From: Rhodoplanes sp963724735 | GTDB lineage: Bacteria > Pseudomonadota > Alphaproteobacteria > Rhizobiales > Xanthobacteraceae | Direction: 5' to 3' | Length of the DNA stretch: 64,000 nt | Assembly: GCA_963724735.1 (NCBI GenBank) | Contig: CAVRVX010000019.1 | Span: 62,001 to 126,000 of the forward strand | In this document: piece by piece, positions 1-18,963 of the stretch | How the letters are laid out: the number at the start of each line of letters is the position of its first letter | Numbering within the stretch: position 1 is the stretch's first letter | Notes under the pieces: model-generated | The model's input: only the letters and a program-made list of their open reading frames with translations | Told to the model about the DNA's origin: nothing | Databases searched by the model: none | Program-made: the position numbers and the translations under genes

Positions 1-184
1 GCGCGCGCTTGTGGCCGCCGCCGCGGAAGCGCACGGTGATGCGGCCGGCATTGTTGCGGCCGCCGCTCGCGCCTTTGCCTTCCGTGAGCGCCTTAATCGG
101 CTTGCCGTGGTAAAGGCCCGAGCGGTCGACGATGACCAGCTGACGTTGACCCGGGGTGGTCGGCTTGAATGTCTTGAGCGCCAT
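1..184 (-). CDS. rplB: 50S ribosomal protein L2, N-terminal part (cut by window edge)
   Basis: Reading leftwards from an ATG at 184, the reverse strand encodes MALKTFKPTTPGQRQ and continues in frame to the window edge, including the RFRGGGHKR stretch typical of the L2 N-terminus. Only about 61 residues are present; the rest lies outside the window. L2 binds 23S rRNA near the peptidyl-transferase centre. The gene follows rplW by about 10 bases, the expected S10-operon position. Identity is secure from the N-terminal sequence and the gene order. Confidence 0.95.
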   Translation of the reverse strand, partial: MALKTFKPTTPGQRQLVIVDRSGLYHGKPIKALTEGKGASGGRNNAGRITVRFRGGGHKRA

Positions 185-194
185 GGCCGTTCCC

Positions 195-494
195 TCACAG
201 TCCCGTGGCGACGTCGATGCGGTGGCCCTCTTCGAGGGTCACGAACGCCTTCTTCACGTCCGACAACTGCCCGCGCTTGCCGCGGAAACGCCGGACCTTG
301 CCTTTGCGGATCAGCGTGTTGACCGACTTGACCTTGACGTCGAACAGCTTCTCCACCGCCTCTTTGATCTGCGGCTTGGTGGCGTCGCCGCGCACCTTGA
401 ACAGCACCTGATTGTGCTCGGACGCATTGGTCGCCTTTTCGGTGATCACCGGGCCGAGGATGACGTCGTAATGGCGCGGATCGGTGGTGGTCAT
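195..494 (-). CDS. rplW: 50S ribosomal protein L23
   Basis: A 99-residue protein, normal length for L23, which binds domain III of 23S rRNA and lines the polypeptide exit tunnel, where trigger factor and SRP dock. The sequence has the family pattern: an N-terminal ITEKATN segment, the central VKSVNTLIRKGKVRR arm and a C-terminal KKAFVTLEEGHRID strand. It overlaps the rplD stop by four bases (ATGA type), indicating translational coupling. It lies between rplD and rplB as in other S10 operons. Confidence 0.97.
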   Translation of the reverse strand: MTTTDPRHYDVILGPVITEKATNASEHNQVLFKVRGDATKPQIKEAVEKLFDVKVKSVNTLIRKGKVRRFRGKRGQLSDVKKAFVTLEEGHRIDVATGL

Positions 495-1111
495 TTGAAC
501 CGCGCCTCCAGCGCATCGATCGCGGCTTTGGTGAGGACGAGTTTCGTCCGCCGCAGAATGTCGTAGACGTTGATGCCCTGCACCGGCAGCACATCGATGT
601 TCGGGATGTTGCGGGCGGCGAGGCTGAAGCTCGGATCGAGCTCGGCGCCGTCGATGATCAGCGCATTGTCGACCCCGATCTGGGCAAACTGGCTCTTCAG
701 GGTCTTGGTCTTGCCTTCGGCGAGCGCGGCCTTATCGAGCACGATCACGCCGCCGTCCTGCGCCTTGGCCGAGAGCGCATGCTTGAGGGCAAGCGCGCGG
801 ACCTTCTTCGGCAGATCGATGGCGTGGCTGCGCACCACTGGCCCGAACGAGCGTCCGCCGCCGCGGAATAGGTTGGCGCGCGCCGAGCCGTGGCGGGCGC
901 CGCCCGAGCCTTTCTGGCGGTAGATCTTCTTGCCCGTGCGGGCGATGTCGGCGCGGTTCTTCACCGCATGCGTTCCGCGCTGGCGGCGCGACAACTGCCA
1001 GGCGACGCAGCGATGGATAATGTCGGCGCGCGGCGTGAGGCCGAAAATCGCCTCAGGCAACTCAACCGCGCCGGCCTCCTTGCCGTCGAGTGTGGTGATC
1101 TGAACCTGCAT
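491..1111 (-). CDS. rplD: 50S ribosomal protein L4
   Basis: A 206-residue L4 protein starting at MQVQITTLDG. A longer reading frame extends upstream, but its arginine-rich extension is the out-of-frame shadow of rplC, and the ATG at 1111 gives the normal family length. The conserved tunnel-loop region (RQKGSGGARHGS) is present around residues 60-75. L4 is a primary rRNA-binding protein and, in gammaproteobacteria, also the S10-operon autoregulator; that role is not established in this group. It begins one base after the rplC stop. Confidence 0.96.
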   Translation of the reverse strand: MQVQITTLDGKEAGAVELPEAIFGLTPRADIIHRCVAWQLSRRQRGTHAVKNRADIARTGKKIYRQKGSGGARHGSARANLFRGGGRSFGPVVRSHAIDLPKKVRALALKHALSAKAQDGGVIVLDKAALAEGKTKTLKSQFAQIGVDNALIIDGAELDPSFSLAARNIPNIDVLPVQGINVYDILRRTKLVLTKAAIDALEARFK

Positions 1112-1112
1112 C

Positions 1113-1967
1113 TCACGCCCCCGTCTTCTTGCCCGGCTTGTCCGTCGGGGCTTTCGGCGTTGCCGGAGATTCCGCCCCCGGAGCCGCCGGAGCCGCCGTC
1201 TCGGCCGCGCTCTGCTGCGCGCCGGCCGCGTCTGTGGCGGCATTCCCCTCGGCGGGCGCTTCCTTCGGGGCCTTCTCGTCCGCTTCCTCGGTGCGCAAGC
1301 GGAACCTGCCCGGCTGCGGCGCGTCCTTTGGCAGCGATTTCTTCACTGCGTCGCGCACGGTGATCCAGCCGCCCTTGGCGCCGGGCACCGCACCCTCAAC
1401 CAGAATGAGCCCGCGCTCGGGATCGGTCTGCACGACCTTGAGATTGAGCGTGGTCACTCGCTCGACGCCGAGATGGCCGGGCATCTTCTTGTTCTTGAAG
1501 GTCTTGCCCGGGTCCTGCCGGCCGCCGGTGCCGCCGATCGAACGGTGCGAGATCGACACGCCGTGCGAGGCGCGCAAGCCGCCGAAATTCCACCGCTTCA
1601 TGCCGCCGGCAAAACCCTTGCCGATGGAGGTGCCGGTCACATCGACGAACTGGCCGACGACGAAATGGTCGGCAGTGATTTCGGCGCCGACCGGGATCAA
1701 CGCCTTCTCGTCCACCCGGAATTCGACCATCTGGCGTTTCGGCTCGACCTTGGCGACGGCGAAGTGTCCGCGCTCGGCGCGCGCCACGTTCTTCACCTTG
1801 CGCAGGCCCGCGCCAAGCTGCATCGCCACATAACCGTTCTTGTCGAGCGTGCGGTGCGCGACCACCTGGCAGCTCGCCAATTTCAGCACCGTGACAGGCA
1901 CGTGCTCGCCCGCATCGGTGAAGATGCGCGTCATCCCGACCTTCTGTGCGATCACACCGGAGCGCAT
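1113..1967 (-). CDS. rplC: 50S ribosomal protein L3 with long Ala/Pro-rich tail
   Basis: A 284-residue L3, starting MRSGVIAQKVGMTRIF. The core to about residue 225 is standard, with the GMKRWNFGG and HGVSISHR segments of the loop that reaches the peptidyl-transferase centre. After residue 225 comes a low-complexity tail of about 60 residues rich in Ala, Pro, Glu and Lys. Many alphaproteobacterial L3 proteins have short tails of this kind; this one is long. The tail is probably disordered and surface exposed. The gene sits between rpsJ and rplD, with a one-base gap to rplD. Confidence 0.95.
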   Translation of the reverse strand: MRSGVIAQKVGMTRIFTDAGEHVPVTVLKLASCQVVAHRTLDKNGYVAMQLGAGLRKVKNVARAERGHFAVAKVEPKRQMVEFRVDEKALIPVGAEITADHFVVGQFVDVTGTSIGKGFAGGMKRWNFGGLRASHGVSISHRSIGGTGGRQDPGKTFKNKKMPGHLGVERVTTLNLKVVQTDPERGLILVEGAVPGAKGGWITVRDAVKKSLPKDAPQPGRFRLRTEEADEKAPKEAPAEGNAATDAAGAQQSAAETAAPAAPGAESPATPKAPTDKPGKKTGA

Positions 1968-2004
1968 CGGTTCTCGTCCTTCTATCCGTCCGAGCGGCTC
2001 TACT

Positions 2005-2313
2005 TTAGAGCTTGATCTCGACATCGACGCCGGCGGCAAGGTCGAGCTTCATCAGCGCGTCGACGGTCTGCGGCGTCGGATCGACGATGTCGAGAAGCCG
2101 CTTGTGGGTGCGCATCTCGAACTGCTCGCGGCTCTTCTTGTCGATGTGGGGCGAGCGGTTGACGGTGAACTTCTCGATCTTGGTCGGCAGCGGAATGGGG
2201 CCGCGCACCTGCGCGCCTGTTCGCTTCGCCGTCGCCACGATCTCGCGCGTCGAGGCATCGAGAATGCGGTGATCGAACGCCTTGAGGCGAATTCGGATGT
2301 TCTGGCCGTTCAT
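2005..2313 (-). CDS. rpsJ: 30S ribosomal protein S10 / NusE
   Basis: A 102-residue S10, full length, beginning MNGQNIRIRLKAFDH and containing the conserved RGPIPLPTKIEKFTV and SPHIDKKSREQFEMR segments. S10 sits in the head of the 30S subunit and, as NusE, pairs with NusB in transcription antitermination. It heads the S10 gene group. A palindromic intergenic repeat separates it from tuf upstream, so it may be transcribed with the str genes or from its own promoter; no promoter is clear in the gap. Confidence 0.97.
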   Translation of the reverse strand: MNGQNIRIRLKAFDHRILDASTREIVATAKRTGAQVRGPIPLPTKIEKFTVNRSPHIDKKSREQFEMRTHKRLLDIVDPTPQTVDALMKLDLAAGVDVEIKL

Positions 2314-2334
2314 TTCTTCTTCTCTCTCGTTCCG

Positions 2335-2447
2335 CCTCTTCCTCTCCTCGCTGTGGCGGGGAGAGGGTCAGATGAGGGATCGAGCAAACGCCCCTCGTCC
2401 GACCGCTGCGTAGTCAACCTCTCCCCGCAGGCGGGGAGAGGCGAAAA
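2335..2447. repeat. Dispersed palindromic intergenic repeat, copy 1
   Basis: Between tuf and rpsJ lies an element built from GGGGAGAGG-type half-palindromes. A degraded arm (ctctcctcgc...gcggggagagg) begins near 2343, a central GAGGG...CCCCTC pair lies near 2377-2397, and a near-perfect hairpin of CCTCTCCCCGC with GCGGGGAGAGG lies at about 2421-2443. The same arrangement recurs at 20198-20330. Such elements are common between genes in Bradyrhizobium-like genomes. Transcribed, it would form strong hairpins in the tuf-rpsJ spacer. Confidence 0.75.
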
Positions 2448-3638
<1,191 letters not shown>

Positions 3639-3678
3639 CGGGACTCTCCGTTGCCGTTACATGTTTCGCTCGCGGCGG

Positions 3679-5753
<2,075 letters not shown>

Positions 5754-5790
5754 GGGGTCGTCCTCGGATTAAGTGGCGGCCGTGCTCGCG

Positions 5791-6261
5791 TTACCAGCGG
5801 TAATGCGAGAAGGCGCGGTTCGCCTCCGCCATCCGGTGCGTGTCCTCGCGTTTCTTGACGGCGTTGCCGCGATTATTGGAAGCGTCCAGCAATTCGCCCG
5901 AGAGCCGTTCGGTCATCGTCTTCTCATTACGATCGCGCGCGGCCGAGATCAGCCAGCGAATGCCGAGCGCCTGGCGGCGATCGGAACGCACCTCGACCGG
6001 GACCTGATAGGTGGCGCCGCCCACGCGGCGCGAGCGCACCTCGATCGCCGGCATGACATTGTCCAGCGCCTGCTGGAATATGCCCAGCGGGTTCTGTTTC
6101 GTCTTGCTTTCGATGATGTCGAAGGCGCCATAGACGATCTGCTCGGCCACCGACTTCTTGCCGGCATGCATGACCGAGTTCATGAATTTGGTGACCACCA
6201 CGTTCCCGAATTTCGGGTCCGGAAGGATCTCGCGCTTCTCGGCGCGGTGACGGCGGGACAT
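5791..6261 (-). CDS. rpsG: 30S ribosomal protein S7
   Basis: A 156-residue S7, normal length, beginning MSRRHRAEKREILPDP, with the conserved KFMNSVMHAGKKSVAE and RRVGGATYQVPVEVR segments. S7 nucleates assembly of the 30S head and contacts the E site. In E. coli it is the translational autoregulator of the str operon; the same role here would be by analogy. It lies between rpsL and fusA in the expected order. Confidence 0.98.
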   Translation of the reverse strand: MSRRHRAEKREILPDPKFGNVVVTKFMNSVMHAGKKSVAEQIVYGAFDIIESKTKQNPLGIFQQALDNVMPAIEVRSRRVGGATYQVPVEVRSDRRQALGIRWLISAARDRNEKTMTERLSGELLDASNNRGNAVKKREDTHRMAEANRAFSHYRW

Positions 6262-6281
6262 CGGTTTTCGCTCCGCTCAGG

Positions 6282-6653
6282 TCATTTCGGACGCTTGGCG
6301 CCGTATTTCGACCGGCGCTGCTTGCGGTTCTTGACGCCCTGCGTGTCGAGCACGCCACGCAGGATGTGATAGCGGACGCCGGGCAGGTCCTTCACCCGGC
6401 CGCCGCGGATCATGACGACCGAGTGCTCCTGCAGGTTATGCCCCTCGCCGGGAATATAGCCGATCACCTCGAAGTGGTTGGTCAGCCGCACCTTGGCGAC
6501 CTTGCGCAAGGCGGAATTCGGCTTCTTCGGGGTCGTCGTATAGACGCGCGTGCAGACGCCGCGCTTCTGCGGGCTTTGCTGCAAGGCGGGCACCTTCTTG
6601 CGCGCCCGTTGCGGAACCCGCGGCTTGCGGATCAGCTGGTTGATCGTCGGCAT
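6282..6653 (-). CDS. rpsL: 30S ribosomal protein S12
   Basis: A 123-residue S12, the decoding-centre protein, with the full conserved core. Both lysines whose mutation gives streptomycin resistance are wild type: TTPKKPNSALRK (Lys42/43 region) and GRVKDLPGVRYH (Lys87/88 region). Streptomycin sensitivity at this locus is therefore expected. It is the first gene of the str group and is preceded by a 300-base leader with a recognisable sigma-70-type promoter at 6975-7003. Confidence 0.98.
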   Translation of the reverse strand: MPTINQLIRKPRVPQRARKKVPALQQSPQKRGVCTRVYTTTPKKPNSALRKVAKVRLTNHFEVIGYIPGEGHNLQEHSVVMIRGGRVKDLPGVRYHILRGVLDTQGVKNRKQRRSKYGAKRPK

Positions 6654-6974
6654 CGCTCGCCTTCACCACCTCGTCCGGGGCCGAGACCCCGCATTAAATT
6701 CCCCGGGGGAGCCTTGCTCCCGCCTGCATCGTCCGGGCCGTCGCCCGTCGCTTTGCGCCCACTCCGACGCGCAAAACGGATATCGCGCCATCCGCGTTTT
6801 TTGTGCGGAAAAGCGCTCATCCGTTCACAGAGGATCACGAACGCCTTAGCGCCGTGATCATGCACTCGCGTCTGACACTGGCTGTCGCCGGCAGCGTTTG
6901 AGCTTCATTGATCGAGGCGCCGTGTCGCGCCCTGCGACGAAAGAAAACTCACCGCCTGCCAAAAAAGTGCGCGG

Positions 6975-7003
6975 TTTGTACCGGCCGGTCGAAGCGAAGT
7001 CAA
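6975..7003 (-). promoter_or_regulatory. Sigma-70-type promoter of the rpsL-led str operon
   Basis: On the minus strand TTGACT (7003-6998) is followed after exactly 17 bases by TACAAA (6980-6975), a good housekeeping promoter match. Predicted transcription starts near 6968, leaving a leader of about 315 bases before the rpsL ATG at 6653. The remaining part of the 6654-7055 gap shows no gene. The promoter lies just upstream (in transcription direction) of the end of the GH13 gene, so the str genes need not depend on read-through from rpoC. Confidence 0.65.
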
Positions 7004-7055
7004 GCCTGCGGACCGCCATATAGTGCGTTCGGCGCGGTTTCGCTAGCGCTCCACG

Positions 7056-8651
7056 CTAGCGATCGAGCCCGATCACCGCCCCCTCGTGACTGCGCAGATC
7101 GATAGTCTTGTTCACCGCCTCGCCGTCCCGGTCGCCCAGGGAGGAGACGAGCAGCCGCCCTTTCAGACCCCTATCCTTGAGCTCGAACGCGACCGGCTCG
7201 CCGCCGAGATTGAGGGCGACGAGCATGCGCTCGTCCCCCTCCGCGCGGATGAAGACGAGCAGGTCGCCGCTCGCTGCGATCGGTTGATACGCCCCCTGGG
7301 TGAGCGCCGGCGAGGAACGGCGCAGGGCGATCAGCCGGCGATAGAGGTTGAGGACGGAGTTGGCGTCCGCGCGCTGGTTCTCGACGTTCTCGCGTCGCCA
7401 GTCGCTCGCTAGCGGCAGCCAGGGGTCGACCGTCGAGAAGCCGGCATGCGGCTCGGAGTTCCACTGCATCGGGGTGCGGCAGCCGTCGCGGCCGACGCCA
7501 AGTCCGGGGACGTTCTTCTCGAACGGATCCTGCACCCGTTCCGGCGGCATCGGAACCTGCGCCATGCCAATTTCCTCGCCGTAGTAAACGGTTGGCGTGC
7601 CCCGCAAGGTCAGCAGCAGCATGGCCGCCACTCTGATCTGCTCCTGCCCAATCCGGCTTGCGACGCGCGGCCGATCGTGGTTGCCGAGCACCCAATTGGG
7701 CCACCCGCCGAGCGGCAAGGCCGCCTCATACTCGTCGATCAACCGCGCGATGTGACGCGCATTCCAAGGCGCATTGAGCAGCGCGAAATTGAACGGCAGG
7801 TGGGTGCCGGAGAGATCGACGCCGTAATACGTGACCAGTCGCTCGATCGGCAGATAGATCTCCCCGATCAGCACGCGTTCGTCGAACTCATCGATGACGC
7901 GCCGCATCTGCGATATGACATCATGCACCTCCGGCCGATCGGCCGTGTAGAGCGGAATGAGCCGCCGGTTCGGAGGCAACCCCTCATGGAAATCGAGGTT
8001 GAGCGGGTTGTCGCGGAACTGGTCGTCCTTGATCAGGTGCCAGATCACGTCGACGCGAAACCCGTCGATGCCGCGCCGAAGCCAGAACCGCATCACGTCG
8101 TAGATCGCAGAGCGGACCTTAGGGTTGCGCCAGTTGAGATCCGGCTGCTGCTTGAGGAACGCGTGATAGTAGCACTGCCGCGTCTGCGTATCGTACTCCC
8201 ACGCACTGCCGCTGAATTCGGACATCCAGTTGGTGGGCGGCCCGCCGTCGGGGCGCGGATCGCGCCAGATGTACCAGTCCCGCTTCGGATTGTCGCGCGA
8301 GGAGCGGCTCTCGACGAACCACGGGTGCCGGTCCGAGGTGTGATTTGGAACGAGATCGAGCAGCACCTTGATGCGGCGCGCATGCGCGGCCTCGATCAGG
8401 GCGTCGAGATCGGCGACGGAGCCAAACAGCGGATCGATGTCGACATAGTCGGCGATGTCGTAGCCGAAATCCGCCATCGGCGAGGGGAAGATCGGCGACA
8501 GCCACAGCGCATCGACCCCCAGGTCGCTCAGATAGGGCAGCCGCTGCACAATGCCGCGCAGGTCGCCGACGCCGTCGCCATTCGAATCCTGAAACGAGCG
8601 CGGATAGATCTGGTAGAGCACGCCCCACCGCCACCAATGTCCCTCGCCCAT
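7056..8651 (-). CDS. GH13 alpha-glucosidase (alpha-amylase superfamily)
   Basis: A 531-residue glycoside hydrolase of family 13, full length for an alpha-glucosidase or oligo-1,6-glucosidase, acting on alpha-linked oligosaccharides. All catalytic regions are present: LLDLVPNHTS (region I, about 97-106), GFRVDV with nucleophile Asp201, LIGEIYL with acid/base Glu264, and GNHDRPR with Asp326. No signal peptide is seen, so it is probably cytoplasmic. It is inserted between rpoC and rpsL on the same strand, an unusual place for a carbohydrate enzyme. Exact linkage specificity cannot be read from the sequence. Confidence 0.9.
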   Translation of the reverse strand: MGEGHWWRWGVLYQIYPRSFQDSNGDGVGDLRGIVQRLPYLSDLGVDALWLSPIFPSPMADFGYDIADYVDIDPLFGSVADLDALIEAAHARRIKVLLDLVPNHTSDRHPWFVESRSSRDNPKRDWYIWRDPRPDGGPPTNWMSEFSGSAWEYDTQTRQCYYHAFLKQQPDLNWRNPKVRSAIYDVMRFWLRRGIDGFRVDVIWHLIKDDQFRDNPLNLDFHEGLPPNRRLIPLYTADRPEVHDVISQMRRVIDEFDERVLIGEIYLPIERLVTYYGVDLSGTHLPFNFALLNAPWNARHIARLIDEYEAALPLGGWPNWVLGNHDRPRVASRIGQEQIRVAAMLLLTLRGTPTVYYGEEIGMAQVPMPPERVQDPFEKNVPGLGVGRDGCRTPMQWNSEPHAGFSTVDPWLPLASDWRRENVENQRADANSVLNLYRRLIALRRSSPALTQGAYQPIAASGDLLVFIRAEGDERMLVALNLGGEPVAFELKDRGLKGRLLVSSLGDRDGEAVNKTIDLRSHEGAVIGLDR

Positions 8652-8793
8652 CGCAGTCCACCTATTCTTTCATCGCGCGGCCGTTGCATCGCCGCGCGAT
8701 GAGCTCCTCGATCAAAGTTCTGGTGAGAACGCAGCCCCGTAACGGTGGTTCCGCGGCCGCGCAGATGGGTTCGCGCCGCTCGTGCCGAGAATC

Positions 8794-8819
8794 GGAGGGC
8801 CGCCCAGGGGCGGCCCTCC
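8794..8819 (-). terminator. Strong hairpin downstream of rpoC
   Basis: A perfect inverted repeat, GGAGGGCCGCC with GGCGGCCCTCC and a four-base loop, lies about 37 bases beyond the rpoC stop. On the minus transcript it would form an 11-bp GC-rich stem. The expected T tract is missing (GATTCTC follows), so it may be a Rho-assisted end or an mRNA-stabilising structure. Its position makes it the probable end of the rpoBC transcript before the GH13 gene. Confidence 0.6.
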
Positions 8820-8855
8820 TTACTTTATCGCAATCGCTCGGCGGCGCGTCGCGGT

Positions 8856-13055
<4,200 letters not shown>

Positions 13056-13179
13056 TACCGTCTCCTGAGAACCGTGGTCTCCCGTTCGCACGGGAGGTCA
13101 GGGAGCGAACTCCTCTCGGATCGCCGTGCGACCCACCCTCCCCCGCCGTCCGGGAGAGGCATGCCTTGGGTTACTCCGC

Positions 13180-17295
<4,116 letters not shown>

Positions 17296-17428
17296 CGTGG
17301 CCTCTCGCTGCCCGCCAGCCGATCTGGCGGCGGGGGCTTCCGACGCAAGCGCTTGGAAGCCGCGCCGGAAGATGTATCTCGGCGAACGCCAGAACCCGCC
17401 GTCCCTTGGCGTGCGCCGTCCAAATCGA

Positions 17429-17455
17429 GCGATCCGCAGCCTGACCGCGGATCGC
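17429..17455 (-). promoter_or_regulatory. Hairpin in the rplL-rpoB spacer (possible attenuator or processing site)
   Basis: A perfect 9-bp inverted repeat, GCGATCCGC and GCGGATCGC with a 9-base loop, lies in the 235-base gap between rplL and rpoB. In E. coli this gap carries a partial terminator and an RNase III site that set the ratio of ribosomal protein to polymerase synthesis. The position here suggests the same kind of role. No T tract follows, so full termination is not expected. Confidence 0.45.
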
Positions 17456-17531
17456 GGGCGTTATGTGCGCCGTCGGGCGAAAAGGGCAATCCCGGCAATA
17501 TAGGGACCGAATCGCCCGCCCAACCTCACGA

Positions 17532-17909
17532 TCACTTGAGTTCGACCTTGGCCCCCACCTTTTCAAGGGTGGCCTTGATCTTTTCGGCTTCCTCCTTGTT
17601 CACCCCTTCCTTGACCGGCTTGGGGGCGCCTTCGACCAGGTCCTTCGCCTCCTTCAGGCCAAGACCGGTGAGCGCCCGAACTTCTTTGATCACCTCGATC
17701 TTCTTTTCGCCAACCGCGGCAAGAACCACTGTGAACTCGGTCTTCTCTTCGGCAGGCGCGGCCGCAGCGGCCGCAGCCGGTCCGGCCGCAACCGCGACAG
17801 CGGCCGCGGCGGAAACGCCCCACTTCTCCTCCAGGAGCTTGGCGAGCTCCGCCGCCTCGAGCACGGTGAGGCTGGAGAGGTCGGTAACGATCTTTTGCAG
17901 ATCAGCCAT
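17532..17909 (-). CDS. rplL: 50S ribosomal protein L7/L12
   Basis: A 125-residue L7/L12, the acidic stalk protein that recruits translation GTPases. The N-terminal dimerisation helix (MADLQKIVTDLSSL) is followed by an Ala-rich hinge around residues 35-55 and the C-terminal globular domain with GLGLKEAKDLVEGAP. It is preceded by rplJ with a 38-base gap, as expected for a stalk-protein pair made in unequal amounts. Confidence 0.98.
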   Translation of the reverse strand: MADLQKIVTDLSSLTVLEAAELAKLLEEKWGVSAAAAVAVAAGPAAAAAAAPAEEKTEFTVVLAAVGEKKIEVIKEVRALTGLGLKEAKDLVEGAPKPVKEGVNKEEAEKIKATLEKVGAKVELK

Positions 17910-17947
17910 CAGCTAGGTCCTTTCAATATAGAACGATTTCGGAGAGC

Positions 17948-18463
17948 TCACGCCTCGCCCTTGGCGGCATAGGCTTGCACGACCCGCGCCACTTTGGCCG
18001 CGGGCGCTGTAATCACTTGCGCCAGTTTGGTTGCAGGCGCCTGAATCAAGCCGACAATCTTCGCCCTCAGCTCGTCGAGCGACGGCAGGGCGGCGAGCGC
18101 CTTGACGCCGTCTGGGCTGAGCGCGGTCTGGCCGAGCGCGCCGCCGAGAATGATGAGCTTCTCGTTGGCCTTGGCGAAGTCGGACACGACCTTCGGCGCA
18201 GCCACCGGGTCGCCCGAATAGGTGAGCACCGTCGGGCCTTTCAGCAGCGGCGCGACGATTGCTCCGTCGGTCCCGTCCAGCGCGATCTTAGCGAGACGGT
18301 TCTTCGCCACCTTTACCGACGCCCCAGCCTGCTTCGCCTGCCGGCGAAGCGTCTGCATCTGGGACACGGTGAGCCCGGCATAGTGAGCGACGACCACGAC
18401 GTTGGAGGCCTTGAACACCTCATTCAGCGTCGAGACCAGCTCCTTCTTGGCCGCTCGATCCAC
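17948..18463 (-). CDS. rplJ: 50S ribosomal protein L10
   Basis: L10 anchors L7/L12 dimers to the ribosome. A longer frame opens at 18526, but the better start is the GTG at 18463: it is preceded by a strong GGAGAG ribosome-binding site about 8 bases upstream and begins VDRAAKKELVSTL, the usual L10 N-terminus, giving 171 residues. The upstream residues have no family counterpart and lie inside the leader. The C-terminal Ala-rich helix that binds L7/L12 is present. Expression is probably autoregulated through the leader. Confidence 0.95.
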   Translation of the reverse strand: MDRAAKKELVSTLNEVFKASNVVVVAHYAGLTVSQMQTLRRQAKQAGASVKVAKNRLAKIALDGTDGAIVAPLLKGPTVLTYSGDPVAAPKVVSDFAKANEKLIILGGALGQTALSPDGVKALAALPSLDELRAKIVGLIQAPATKLAQVITAPAAKVARVVQAYAAKGEA

Positions 18464-18902
18464 GTGTTGCTCTCTCCGGTTGGCGGCATCAAGCGAAGCC
18501 GCCGGTTGCGACGGATCGTTCGCCACCCGCTTGTCAGGCGGGAGCCGAACGAGGCTCTGGGTGCCCTGTCCCCCGACGCATGACAGCGCCAGGTTGACCC
18601 GAGTCCGAACCGTCGCGGGGGCGAGCCCCGAAACCGATCTTCCCCGTCTATGCAGGCTCTTATAAGAGAGAATTAAGCTTACGCATGAAGCGCAGGCGCC
18701 TGCAGTCTTGGACAGGACCAGCCGGTCCGCAAACGCGGACGGCCGTGCGCGAGCGCGGAAGAGGCAATGAAGCTTTCTCCTTCAGCCTCTCCGCGCGAGC
18801 CTCAATGTGACTCCGCCTGAGCGCCAAGGAGTTTTATCCTTTTTACCGTGTTTTCCGCAGGACGCGCAAAGGCGCGCCGACAAACTGGGTCGGCACGCCC
18901 GT
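18464..18902 (-). ncRNA. L10-type ribosomal protein leader of rplJL-rpoBC
   Basis: About 440 transcribed but untranslated bases separate the promoter at 18909-18937 from the rplJ start. On the minus strand the segment TGCAGGC (18704-18698) can pair with GCCTGCA (18657-18651), enclosing a 40-base region. GCCTGCATAGACGG just after it resembles the conserved core of alphaproteobacterial L10 leaders as I recall them. A second hairpin, GTCCGC-GTTT-GCGGAC, lies at about 18725-18740. In other bacteria this leader binds the L10/L12 complex to repress translation. A covariance-model search was not possible here. Confidence 0.55.
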
Positions 18903-18908
18903 AATCCC

Positions 18909-18937
18909 TATTTAGACCCTTGAACCGGGTTTGCCAA
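18909..18937 (-). promoter_or_regulatory. Promoter of the rplJ-rplL-rpoB-rpoC operon
   Basis: On the minus strand TTGGCA (18937-18932) and TAAATA (18914-18909) are separated by 17 bases, close to the consensus sigma-70 promoter. It begins about 27 bases beyond the rplA stop codon, the standard place for the L10 operon promoter. Predicted transcription starts near 18902. Confidence 0.65.
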
Positions 18938-18963
18938 GTGCCTTTTCCGGCGGGACGCGCGCA

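Noticed and set aside
18464..18526. Upstream start for L10 (21 additional residues)
   Set aside because: The extension has no family match, whereas the GTG at 18463 has a strong ribosome-binding site and the correct N-terminus.
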